Source: Pedobacter sp. AJM
GTDB taxonomy: Bacteria > Bacteroidota > Bacteroidia > Sphingobacteriales > Sphingobacteriaceae
Assembly: GCF_002197755.1 (NCBI RefSeq)
Contig: NZ_NHOT01000008.1
Coordinates: forward strand, 80,534 to 144,533
Direction: 5' to 3'
DNA length: 64,000 nt
Every line of letters begins with the position of its first letter. The first letter of the stretch is position 1. This document shows, piece by piece, positions 1-9,708 of this stretch. The position numbers were made by a program, and so were the translations under genes. The notes beneath the pieces are model-generated. The model did not search any database. It was not told the DNA's origin and was given only the letters and a program-made list of their open reading frames with translations.

Positions 1-3000
1 TAGCTATTAATCTTCCTCCAGGCTTATCATTTGATCCGGTAACCAGAAACGTTACGGGTACGCCAACTCAGGCCGGTAATTATGTTGTTTCGGTAACGGT
101 TACAGATAGCCAGAACAGAACTGCAACCAATAATTATGGCATCACCGTAATCGGTGCATTAAACTTACCAACTGCAACCCTGCCAAATGGGGTAGTTGGC
201 AATAGCTATCCGACAGTAACCTTACCTGCTGTTACGGGTGGAACCGGACCATACACTTATTTGGCCGCCAATCTTCCGGCAGGATTGTCATTTAATACGA
301 CAACAAGAGAAATTACAGGCACGCCAACGGTGGGTGGTACATTTACCATTTCCTTAACGGCAACTGATGCAAACGGCAATAAGGCGACTACCGGTTATGG
401 CTTAACGGTCACCATAAATGCGCCAGCTGTAGCTGCTGCTACCGTCTGTGTAGGTTCACCTGCAACTTTAACGGTTAGCAATTTGCTGTCTGGTGTGACC
501 TATAATTTATATGCTTCTACAGGAAGTGCGCCACTGGCGACCAATACTACAGGTACATTTACTACCCCTGCTATTACTGCTCAAACTGTATTTTATGTGG
601 AAGCGGTATCCGGCACAGCAATTAGCCCGCGTACAGCTGTAACTGTTGATGTTAATCCGCCTGCAACTTTAGCCACTGTAACAACCAATAGTCAGGTAAT
701 TAATGCCGGACAATCTACTACTTTACTGGCCACTGCTGATGCGGGAAATACCATTGCCTGGTTTGATGCACCAACAGGTGGTACACAGGTAGGCACCGGA
801 ACTTCTTTCATTACCCCTGTTTTAAGCGCTACTACTATCTATTATGTTGAAACCACTAACGCCGCAGGCTGTGTAAGTGCAAGTCGTGTTCCGGTGACGG
901 TTACAGTCATCCCAAGTGGTACAGGTACGGCTTGTAATGCAGCGAACAGCCAGAACAGTGGCATTACGGGTATCTGCCTGTTGTGTGGTATTACGGGTGC
1001 CGGTAATTCAACAGATGCTGATGCGACAAATTCTACCCGGATTACCCTGGGTGCCGGCGTAGCTTCAACAGGATATCAACAATTAATTTTTCCAACAGCT
1101 GGTTCTGCTACCGATAGCGTACGATTAGATCTGGCTTTGCCAGGTGGATTATTGGATCTTCAGTTATTGAATAATGTAACGGTGAATATCCTGAACGGAA
1201 CAACGGTTGTCAGAACAGTTCAATTGGGTTCTTCCTTATTAAATCTTCAGTTATTAAGTGGAAGCCGCTTTGCTGCAACATTAGCTGCGGGTGGTGCATT
1301 TGACCGGGTTGAAGTTCGAATTGGTGCTTTGGTTTCTGCCGTAACCAGTTTAGATATTTTCGGTGCAACAATAGTATACCCTAGTCCAACCATTACCGCT
1401 GGTGCACAAACGATTTGTGCCGGTAGTACCGCTACACTTGCGGCTACGGCTAATGCAGGTACCACGCTAGCCTGGTATAATGCACCATCCGGTGGTACCC
1501 AGCTGGCTGTTGGCGGAACGTTTACCACACCGGCTTTAACAGCAACCACTACTTACTATATACAAGTATCAAAAGGTTCTTGTCCAAATACATTACGCAT
1601 TCCGGTTACGGTAACTGTTACACCTGCACTGGCTACACCAGTAACAGCGGCAGCAGCCACCTACTGTGCAGGTAATCCTGCTACTTTATCGGTTAACAAT
1701 CCGGTTCCTGGCGTTACCTATAATTGGTACGACGCTTCGGCTGGAGGTAATTTATTATTTACCGGTGAAGTGGTAACTACACCAGCATTAAATTCAAATA
1801 CAACTTATTATGTAGAGGCGGCTCAGGGTAGCTGCGTAAGTGCAACCCGTGCAACTGTTTCAGTAACAGTGAATCCTCGTCCGGTGCTACCTGTTGTTAC
1901 GGCAAGTGCATCGACAATTACATCCGGTCAAACCGTTATTTTAACGGCAACGTCTACAGATCCTGCGGTTACCTTTAACTGGTACAATGCTGCAAATGCA
2001 ACTACACCAATTTATACAGGTGCTACTTATGTTACACCGCCGTTAACCGCCACCACCAGTTATTTTGTGGAAACAGTTTCGGCTAATGGATGTACATCTG
2101 CCGGCAGGGTGCAGGTAACCATTACTGTTGATGGTAACAATACAGCTAATCCAGTTCCCTGCGAAGCTGCGATTGCCCAAACCAATGGTGTTACCGGTGT
2201 AGCCTTACTGGCAGGCGTATTTAATCCGGCATTGGCGATTGATAACGATACCGAAACAGCCTCATCACTGGTATTGCCAGTGGGTGCATTAGGCGCTTCG
2301 GTTTACCAGAGAGCAAGTTTTGGTACCGTTTCCAACGCCGGTGATACGGTACGGGTTTTGGTTTCCTCACCAGGCAGGCTGCTTTCACTCAGCTTATTGG
2401 GTAATGCGCAAATCACGAGTTACCTTGGAACCAACAGTAACGGCGATTCAAGATTCCTAAACAACAACCTTTTAAATGTTCAGTTATTAAATGGTGATAC
2501 ACAAGCATTGGTAACATTTGTACCTGCTACGAGCTTTGATGCCGTAGAAGTACGGTTGAATGGTGGTGCTTTGGGTGTACTGACTTCCATTAACTTTAAT
2601 TATGCCCAGCGTATTCTGGTGGCACCGGCAGTGGTTTCACCAAATGTTACTGCTTGTGCGGGTCAGACTACGCAGCTGGTGGTTAATAATCCATCATCAA
2701 GCTTAACTTACAGGTGGTATGATGCTGCAGGAACTTATTTAACGGGTAAAGACGGGATCATTTTTACCTCGCCTGTATTAACTGGTGATACCCGGTTTTT
2801 TGTAGCTGCGGTATCGGCATCAGGTTGTGTAAGTGCCAGAACGGTGGTAAACGTTACTGTTAATCCAGCTCCCGTGGTACCAGAATTATTGGATCCTGAT
2901 GTTACGGCTTGCTTAAATACAACCGTGGTATTCCAGGTAAAAAATCCGGTTGCAGGAACTATTTATAAATGGTATGATGCTGCAAACATTTATCAGGCAG

Positions 3001-6000
3001 GTTTAGATGGTACAACTTTCACCGTGGCGAATGTAAACACTAATACCAGCTATACTGTAGAGGCCGTGAACAGTTGCGGTGCTGCATCTGCCAGAACAAC
3101 GGCAACCATTACTATAGGTAATATTGATGCGCCGGTAGTTACGCCATCTGCAATTACCATTTCAGAAAATTCTGTTGCTTCCTTAACGGCAACATCAAGT
3201 ACTGCAGGCGCAACGATTAACTGGTACACCAGCGCAACAGCAACTACGCCCATCTTTACCGGAACCAATTATGTAACCGACCCGTTATCAAGCAATGCTA
3301 CTTTTTATGTAGAAGCAACCATCCCTGGCGGATGTACCTCAACCAGAACAGCGGTTGTGGTTACGGTGATTCCGAATGGAACTCCTATACCAACACCTTG
3401 TGGGGCAGCAACTACCCAAACCAATGGTGTAGCCGGTGGAATAACCATTGGTGCAGGTGTCATTAATCCGCTTCAGGCCATTGATGGTAATATTAATACC
3501 GGATCAAGTCTGGTTATTCCGGTTGGATTATTAGGTTCATCTGTATTCCAACAGTTGGGTTTCCCAGGGTTATCTAATGTTGGTGATACCTTGAGGGTAA
3601 AAATTACCACTCCAGGTCAGCTGATTTCTGTCGGGTTACTGTCAAACCTAACCTTAACAACTTATCAGGGTACTGTTTCAAATAACGATGCCATTGCTAT
3701 TTCCAATCCATTAATCAATTTGAGTTTGCTGAACGGAGGAAATTCTGCCATACTTACTTTTGTGCCAGCCAATCGGTTTGATGGTGTTGAATTGAGATTA
3801 GGCTCAGGATTACTCGGGGCATTAAATGCTGTGAATTTTGATTATGCACAGAGAAGTATTCTGGCTCCGGCTGTAACTTCGACTATAGTTAACGCCTGTC
3901 AGGGCGCTTCGGCTACATTAAGTGTACAAAACCCTCAGCCCGGAATTACTTATAAGTGGTATTTGGGTGGCGTATATCAAACTGGTAAGGATGGAACAAC
4001 ATTTGTAACTGATCCAGCATTGGCGGCAGGTACCTACGAATATGCCGTAAGTGCCAGTGCCAATGGTTGCGAAACCGTTAAAGTAAAAGTTACGGTAACC
4101 ATTTTGGCTCCTCCTGTGCCACCAGTGCTTTCTTCAACCAATCCGGCAAGTACTTGTATCAATTCATCAGCTACGCTAACCGTTGTTCCTGTAGCGGGCA
4201 ACACTTATAACTGGTATGATGCTGCTGTAAACGGCAATATGTTGGTGACCAATAACAGTAGTTTTGTAACGTCTGCGAGTTTACCTGCCGGAACTTATGA
4301 TTACTATGTAGAAGCTGTTAATGCAAATGGCTGTAGCAACCCAACCAGAACAAAAGCCACTATCACCGTTCTTCCGGTTGCCCTGGCATCTGATATCACC
4401 GTTACAGGAAATACAGCATTATGTACATCAGCTACCACAACTTTAACTGCTGCAAGTACAACTGTTCAAAATCCGGTATTTACCTGGTATAGTGATGCCG
4501 CTTTAACGCAGGTGGTAAGTAATTCGGCCGTATTTACTACGCCAGCCATTACGGGCATCACCAAATATTATGTAACTGTAAGGGGTGATAATAAATGCGC
4601 CAATACGCCAGGAAATGCGCAGGAAGTAACTATTACCACCAATCCGGTAGCAACAGCTTCCGATCTGATTCTGACCGGGCCCACATCTATTTGCGGAGGT
4701 TCAACGGTTACTTTATCAGCAAGCAGTACAACCGTAATTAATCCGGTGTTTACCTGGTATAGCGATGCGGCTTTAACCATTCCGGTAAATACAACAGCTC
4801 AATTTACAACGCCTGTGTTAACCGCTTCTACCACTTATTATGTAACGGTTAAAGGCGATAACAGATGTGAGAACACTGCCGCATCAGCCAGGGCAATAAC
4901 CATAACGGTAAACCCTTTTGCTACCGCTGCAGATATTAACCTGAATGGAATCACTTCAATTTGTCAGGGTTCAACCACTCAGCTATCGGCATCAAGCACT
5001 ACCGTAACCAACCCGGTTTACACCTGGTACAGTGATGCTGCTTTAACTTCAGTAGCTTATGTTGGTGCCTCATTTACCACACCAGTATTAACCAATACAA
5101 CCAGTTATTATGTAACGGTTAAAGGTGATAATAAATGCGAGAATCCGGCAAATGCGGCTGAACTGATTACGGTAACGGTAAAACCATATGCTACAGCAGC
5201 AGATATCACCGTGGCAAATACGCAAATCTGTGCCGGTTCGACCACCATGCTAATGGCTTCGAGTTTAACCGTAACCCAGCCTGTATTTACCTGGTACAGT
5301 GATGCCTCCTTAACCAGTGTGGCATTTGTAGGACCAACCTTTACCGTAAATGGCTTAACCGCCACTACCACCTATTATGTTACCGTTAAAGGGGCCAATA
5401 AATGTGAAAATACCGCGGCTGATGCTAAGGTAGTTGTGGTAACCGTAAATCCGCTGGCTACTACAACTGATATAATCGTGAATGGTAATACCAATGCCTG
5501 TGCCGGGGGAGGTACTACCCTAACAGCAAGTTCTCCAACGGTAACCAATCCGGTATTTACCTGGTACAGTGATGCCGCCTTAACCAATATCAATTTTATT
5601 GGCAGTGTTTTCACCACACCAGTTTTAACTGCAACAACCACCTATTATGTAACCGTTCGCGGGGATAACAAATGTGAGAATGCTGCAAATACAGGTAAAC
5701 CGGTAACCATCACCATTACACCAGTGGCGGGTACAGCAGATGTTGCTGCAAATGATGCAAGTATTTGCCAGGGTAGTTCAGCACCATTGGTGGCAAGTAC
5801 TACAACAGTGACCAACCCGGTATTTACCTGGTACACTGATGCAGCACTCACCACTGTCGCTTTTGTAGGTGCAAACTTTAATACCCCTGTATTAACGGCC
5901 ACCACGCGATATTACCTGACCATTAAAGGCGACAACAGGTGTGAAAGTTCAGCATCTACCGCCAGGGTAATTACTGTAAATGTGAATGAAGCAGCAACAG

Positions 6001-8654
6001 CGGCCGATATTGTCCTATCTGCACCAGCGGTGCTATGTGGTTCAGGAACTGCAATCCTTAACGCCAGTTCAACCTCAGTGGCTAATCCGGTATTTACCTG
6101 GTACAACGATGCTTCACTGACCAGTGTTGCCTTTGTCGGTCCGATTTTTAACACACCAACCCTAACCGCAACCACAACATACTATGTAACGGTTAAAGGC
6201 ACCAACAAGTGTGAAAATACGGCGGCAGGAGCAAAACCAGTTACCATAATCATTAATCCACGGGCTGTACAAGCCGATATTACCGTGAATGGATCAAGAT
6301 CAATTTGCGGAAGCGTGGCCACTGTATTAACCGCAAGCAGCACTACCGTAACCAACCCGGTATTTACCTGGTACAGTGATGCAGCCTTAACATCAGTAGT
6401 ATTTACCGGTAGTGTGTTTACTACTCCGGTATTAAACGCCAATACTACTTATTATGTAACCGTTAGGGGCGATAATAAATGTGAAAATGCATCCGGAGGT
6501 GCTTTAGCGGTAGCACTGACGGTTATGCCAATTGCAAGTGTGGCAGATGTTTCCGCAAATGATGCAAGCATTTGCCAGGGTACTTCAGCGGCATTAGTGG
6601 CAAGCACCACCACGGTAACTAATCCAATATTTACCTGGTATACAGATGCGACGCTAACATCAGTAGCTTTTGTTGGAGCAACATTTAACACACCATCATT
6701 AAACGGAACCACAAGATATTACCTGACGGTTAAAGGCGACAACAGATGTGAAAGTACTGCTGCTACTGCCAGGGTAATTACTGTGAATGTAAATGAAGCG
6801 GCAACAGCATCAGATATTACTTTATCTGCGCCTGCAATAATTTGTGGTTCAGGGACAGCAACCATTAATGCCAGTTCAACCACGGTAACCAATCCGGTAT
6901 TTACCTGGTATAATGATGCTTCATTAACCAGTGTTGCCTTTGTCGGTCCGATCTTTAATACACCAGCATTAACAGCCAGCACTACTTATTATGTAACCGT
7001 TAAAGGCACCAATAAATGTGAGAATTCAGCGGCAAATGCCAAGACCATTACGGTTAACGTAAACCCACGGGCAGTGCAGGCTGATGTTGCCGTAAGCGGA
7101 AACAGGTCTGTTTGTGGAAATGTTGCTGCAGTATTAACCGCAAGTACGAGTACGGTAACCAATCCGGTATTTACCTGGTATAGTGATGCTACATTAACCT
7201 CACCAGTGTTTGTTGGCAATGTGTTTACCACACCAGTTTTAACAGCCAATACCACTTATTATGTAAGTGTGAAAGGCGATAATAAATGCGAGAATGCTTC
7301 GGGTAATGGTTTAGCCATAGCCGTTACGGTAAACAGTGCACCAGATAATCCGGTGGTTGCCAATACCGGAACAAGCATTTGTTCCGGAGAGACCACACAA
7401 CTGGTCATCAGCAATGCGCAAACTGGTGTTACTTACGAATGGTATAGTGCTGCTACAGGTGGAAACCTATTATTCACCGGCTCAACTTACAACACCCCAG
7501 CTTTAGCCACTACTACTGATTATTATGTAACAGCAGTAAATGCAGGAGGCTGTAATAATAATGGCGGCAGGGTGAGGGTTACAGTAACTGTAAATCAAAA
7601 ACCAGCTGTTCCGGCGGTTAACGCTGCCAATGTAAATGTGTGTATTGGGAATACAGCCGTTTTAACGGTAACTAATCCGCAAGCAGGTGCAGTTTACAAC
7701 TGGTATACTTCGGCAACGGGTGGTACAATTGCGGGTACGGGTGTTTCATTTACCACGCCAGGCATTAGCACCAATGTTACCTATTATGTGGAAGGAGCAA
7801 ATGGATCATGTATTTCGGCCTCAAGAACTCCGGTAAATGTAGTTGCCTTACCAGTGCCAGGTGCACCTGCATCAGCAACTGCGGCTAATGGAATAATCTG
7901 CGCGGGCAGTAATACCATATTGACTGTAAATAATCCGGTACCGGGTATCATTTACAGATGGTACAATGTAAGCGTTAATGGAAATGTTTTAGGTGAAGGC
8001 CCTACGTTTACCACACCGAATATCAGTGCAACCACCATCTTTTATGTAGAAAGTATCGCAACTGGTGGTTGTGCCAGTGCTACGAGAACGCCTGTTACGG
8101 TAACGGTTCTTCCGGTATTGGCTACGCCTTCAGTAATAGTGCAAGCTACTACTCCAAATAGTATAACCTTCGCTTGGCTAGCTGTAAATGGAGCATTGGG
8201 ATATGAAATTTCTACTGATAACGGCTTAACCTGGCAAGCCACTGCCGGAACGAGTTATCTGGCTGCAGGTTTAAAACCAGATCAAAGCGTTGCCATTATC
8301 GTAAGGGCAAGAGGTCAGTTGGCTTGCCAAACGAGTGCGAATTCGAGTCCGGTAACTGCGAGAGCCACTAACCCACTTGGAAACCAGATTTATATTCCAA
8401 ATGCATTTACGCCAAATAATGATGGTAAGAATGATACCTTCCTGATTTATGGAACAACCATCACATCAGCCAGAATGTCGGTATTTACGCAATGGGGACA
8501 GTTAATCTTCCAGTCTGATAATATGGCTAATGGTTGGGATGGAACATTTAAAGGCATAAACCAACCGATTGGTGTATATGTGTACATGGTAGAGGCTGAT
8601 TTTGCCGATGGCACCAGCACCATGAAAAAAGGAACAGTAACGCTAATTAGATAA
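1..8654 (+). CDS. giant T9SS-exported repeat adhesin, Ig-like modules with CHU_C C-terminal domain (5' partial)
   Basis: The frame is open from base 3 and no start is visible, so the gene begins outside the window; at least 2880 residues are encoded here. Seen in order: two He_PIG-type putative Ig modules (NLPAGLSF, then GTP, then VTATD-like strands); Ig_7-like modules with a YxWY...TTYYV signature; three related modules of about 150 residues (bases about 933-1377, 2157-2625, 3396-3867); an 11-unit array of about 90-residue modules; three more Ig_7-like modules; an FN3-like module (about 8130-8370); and a final CHU_C domain with IPNAFTPNNDGKNDTF, a WDG motif and GVYVYMV. By family knowledge CHU_C marks type-B cargo of the type IX secretion system, so the protein is inferred to be displayed on the surface or released, probably in adhesion or gliding. 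It is followed at once by its likely PorP/SprF and PorE-like partners. Its ligand cannot be told from the sequence. Confidence 0.9.
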   Translation, partial: AINLPPGLSFDPVTRNVTGTPTQAGNYVVSVTVTDSQNRTATNNYGITVIGALNLPTATLPNGVVGNSYPTVTLPAVTGGTGPYTYLAANLPAGLSFNTTTREITGTPTVGGTFTISLTATDANGNKATTGYGLTVTINAPAVAAATVCVGSPATLTVSNLLSGVTYNLYASTGSAPLATNTTGTFTTPAITAQTVFYVEAVSGTAISPRTAVTVDVNPPATLATVTTNSQVINAGQSTTLLATADAGNTIAWFDAPTGGTQVGTGTSFITPVLSATTIYYVETTNAAGCVSASRVPVTVTVIPSGTGTACNAANSQNSGITGICLLCGITGAGNSTDADATNSTRITLGAGVASTGYQQLIFPTAGSATDSVRLDLALPGGLLDLQLLNNVTVNILNGTTVVRTVQLGSSLLNLQLLSGSRFAATLAAGGAFDRVEVRIGALVSAVTSLDIFGATIVYPSPTITAGAQTICAGSTATLAATANAGTTLAWYNAPSGGTQLAVGGTFTTPALTATTTYYIQVSKGSCPNTLRIPVTVTVTPALATPVTAAAATYCAGNPATLSVNNPVPGVTYNWYDASAGGNLLFTGEVVTTPALNSNTTYYVEAAQGSCVSATRATVSVTVNPRPVLPVVTASASTITSGQTVILTATSTDPAVTFNWYNAANATTPIYTGATYVTPPLTATTSYFVETVSANGCTSAGRVQVTITVDGNNTANPVPCEAAIAQTNGVTGVALLAGVFNPALAIDNDTETASSLVLPVGALGASVYQRASFGTVSNAGDTVRVLVSSPGRLLSLSLLGNAQITSYLGTNSNGDSRFLNNNLLNVQLLNGDTQALVTFVPATSFDAVEVRLNGGALGVLTSINFNYAQRILVAPAVVSPNVTACAGQTTQLVVNNPSSSLTYRWYDAAGTYLTGKDGIIFTSPVLTGDTRFFVAAVSASGCVSARTVVNVTVNPAPVVPELLDPDVTACLNTTVVFQVKNPVAGTIYKWYDAANIYQAGLDGTTFTVANVNTNTSYTVEAVNSCGAASARTTATITIGNIDAPVVTPSAITISENSVASLTATSSTAGATINWYTSATATTPIFTGTNYVTDPLSSNATFYVEATIPGGCTSTRTAVVVTVIPNGTPIPTPCGAATTQTNGVAGGITIGAGVINPLQAIDGNINTGSSLVIPVGLLGSSVFQQLGFPGLSNVGDTLRVKITTPGQLISVGLLSNLTLTTYQGTVSNNDAIAISNPLINLSLLNGGNSAILTFVPANRFDGVELRLGSGLLGALNAVNFDYAQRSILAPAVTSTIVNACQGASATLSVQNPQPGITYKWYLGGVYQTGKDGTTFVTDPALAAGTYEYAVSASANGCETVKVKVTVTILAPPVPPVLSSTNPASTCINSSATLTVVPVAGNTYNWYDAAVNGNMLVTNNSSFVTSASLPAGTYDYYVEAVNANGCSNPTRTKATITVLPVALASDITVTGNTALCTSATTTLTAASTTVQNPVFTWYSDAALTQVVSNSAVFTTPAITGITKYYVTVRGDNKCANTPGNAQEVTITTNPVATASDLILTGPTSICGGSTVTLSASSTTVINPVFTWYSDAALTIPVNTTAQFTTPVLTASTTYYVTVKGDNRCENTAASARAITITVNPFATAADINLNGITSICQGSTTQLSASSTTVTNPVYTWYSDAALTSVAYVGASFTTPVLTNTTSYYVTVKGDNKCENPANAAELITVTVKPYATAADITVANTQICAGSTTMLMASSLTVTQPVFTWYSDASLTSVAFVGPTFTVNGLTATTTYYVTVKGANKCENTAADAKVVVVTVNPLATTTDIIVNGNTNACAGGGTTLTASSPTVTNPVFTWYSDAALTNINFIGSVFTTPVLTATTTYYVTVRGDNKCENAANTGKPVTITITPVAGTADVAANDASICQGSSAPLVASTTTVTNPVFTWYTDAALTTVAFVGANFNTPVLTATTRYYLTIKGDNRCESSASTARVITVNVNEAATAADIVLSAPAVLCGSGTAILNASSTSVANPVFTWYNDASLTSVAFVGPIFNTPTLTATTTYYVTVKGTNKCENTAAGAKPVTIIINPRAVQADITVNGSRSICGSVATVLTASSTTVTNPVFTWYSDAALTSVVFTGSVFTTPVLNANTTYYVTVRGDNKCENASGGALAVALTVMPIASVADVSANDASICQGTSAALVASTTTVTNPIFTWYTDATLTSVAFVGATFNTPSLNGTTRYYLTVKGDNRCESTAATARVITVNVNEAATASDITLSAPAIICGSGTATINASSTTVTNPVFTWYNDASLTSVAFVGPIFNTPALTASTTYYVTVKGTNKCENSAANAKTITVNVNPRAVQADVAVSGNRSVCGNVAAVLTASTSTVTNPVFTWYSDATLTSPVFVGNVFTTPVLTANTTYYVSVKGDNKCENASGNGLAIAVTVNSAPDNPVVANTGTSICSGETTQLVISNAQTGVTYEWYSAATGGNLLFTGSTYNTPALATTTDYYVTAVNAGGCNNNGGRVRVTVTVNQKPAVPAVNAANVNVCIGNTAVLTVTNPQAGAVYNWYTSATGGTIAGTGVSFTTPGISTNVTYYVEGANGSCISASRTPVNVVALPVPGAPASATAANGIICAGSNTILTVNNPVPGIIYRWYNVSVNGNVLGEGPTFTTPNISATTIFYVESIATGGCASATRTPVTVTVLPVLATPSVIVQATTPNSITFAWLAVNGALGYEISTDNGLTWQATAGTSYLAAGLKPDQSVAIIVRARGQLACQTSANSSPVTARATNPLGNQIYIPNAFTPNNDGKNDTFLIYGTTITSARMSVFTQWGQLIFQSDNMANGWDGTFKGINQPIGVYVYMVEADFADGTSTMKKGTVTLIR
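4380..7340 (+). repeat. eleven tandem ~269-bp Ig-like coding repeats
   Basis: Eleven consecutive units of 89-90 codons each carry a cysteine near the start (SIC-type), the core NPVFTWYSDAALTSV with variants, a TTYYVTVKGDN strand and a second cysteine in KCEN or RCES. The two cysteines per unit could form one disulfide per domain. Units start with an A-T-A-x-D-type segment and run together without linkers, giving 2961 bases in total. Confidence 0.9.
5727..7340 (+). repeat. 807-bp three-domain tandem duplication inside the Ig array
   Basis: Array units 6-7-8 (5727-6533) match units 9-10-11 (6534-7340) in order: the AxDASICQG unit, the LSAPAxxCGSG unit and the AVQAD unit each recur exactly 807 bases later. 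Matching units resemble each other more than their direct neighbours, which points to a recent in-frame duplication of a three-domain block. Confidence 0.85.
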
Positions 8655-8695
8655 TGATGAGCAGGATAAAATATAAACAGACAAAATTAAATACC

Positions 8696-9697
8696 ATGAA
8701 AATACCATCGTCTTTAAGATCATTGCTGGCAATGCTGAGTTTGCTACTCTGTACCTCCGGGTTATTTGCACAAACTGATCCGCATTTTTCACAATATTAT
8801 GCATATCCCCTTTGGCTAAATCCTGCACTAACGGGTGTTATTGATGGTGATTACCGTGCATCAGTAAATTTTAAGCAGCAATGGGGTGCTTTAAACAGTT
8901 CCTTTTTAACCGGTGGGGCATCCTTTGATCTGGCACCCAGAAAAAACTTTGCATTTGGCGGTACCATCCTGAATCAACGTGCGGGTGAACTTGATTTTAA
9001 TTACCTCACCGCCCTGGTATCGGGTTCATATCGTTTAAGATTTGGACGTGAAGGTTTGCAAACCCTCAATTTTGGTTTGCAGGCTGGCATCATCAACAGG
9101 AGTTTCGATTATTCGCAAGCCAGATTTGGTAACCAGTTCAATCCGATTACGGGTTATGATGGGGGTATGGTCAGTGGTGAAACCTTTCAGTCGCAATCCA
9201 CATTGGTGCCTGATGTTAACTTTGGTGTGATGTATTTTGATGGCAATCCCAATCAGAATGTAAATGTTTTTGTTGGCGCCAGTGCCGCACACTTAACCCG
9301 GCCAATTGATCGTTTTACCGGAACTGAATCCAGAATCCCGATTCGGTTAACCGGGCACGGTGGAGCCAGAATCCGTGCTTCAGATTTTTTAGATCTTGTG
9401 CCGAACGCTTTGGTGATGTACCAGGGAAATACCAATGAAATATCCTTGGGCGCTTATGCCCAGCTTAATGTAAGTCAATCTTCCAATATCTTATTTGGAG
9501 GCAATTACCGTGTTAAAGATGCCGCAATTGCCTTTGTAGGTTTACAACTCAGCAATATGGTATTTGGCTTAAGTTATGATGTCAATACTTCCAACTTTAA
9601 CCGGGCATCCAACAGTAACGGAGGTATTGAGCTGTCTATTTCTTTAATCGGTCGCAATGGTATTATTGGTCCGAATTTCTTTTGTCCACGATTATAA
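8696..9697 (+). CDS. PorP/SprF family type IX secretion outer-membrane protein
   Basis: About 333 residues. After a signal peptide (MKIPSSLRSLLAMLSL, ending at LFAQ) comes the family opening TDPHFSQYYAYPLWLNPALTG, followed by alternating strands typical of an outer-membrane beta-barrel. By family knowledge PorP/SprF-like proteins assist T9SS secretion and surface retention of CHU_C (type-B) proteins, so the adhesin just upstream is the likely client. I chose the ATG that gives a normal signal peptide; an in-frame ATG at 8654 overlaps the adhesin stop (TAATG) and would add 14 residues, so translational coupling from there is possible. The next gene starts 11 bases downstream. Confidence 0.88.
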   Translation: MKIPSSLRSLLAMLSLLLCTSGLFAQTDPHFSQYYAYPLWLNPALTGVIDGDYRASVNFKQQWGALNSSFLTGGASFDLAPRKNFAFGGTILNQRAGELDFNYLTALVSGSYRLRFGREGLQTLNFGLQAGIINRSFDYSQARFGNQFNPITGYDGGMVSGETFQSQSTLVPDVNFGVMYFDGNPNQNVNVFVGASAAHLTRPIDRFTGTESRIPIRLTGHGGARIRASDFLDLVPNALVMYQGNTNEISLGAYAQLNVSQSSNILFGGNYRVKDAAIAFVGLQLSNMVFGLSYDVNTSNFNRASNSNGGIELSISLIGRNGIIGPNFFCPRL

Positions 9698-9708
9698 TTG
9701 ATCATCAA

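Noticed and set aside
4568..7255. Series of regularly spaced 70-88 codon minus-strand frames
   Set aside because: They mirror the adhesin repeats on the other strand and have no start context or family match.
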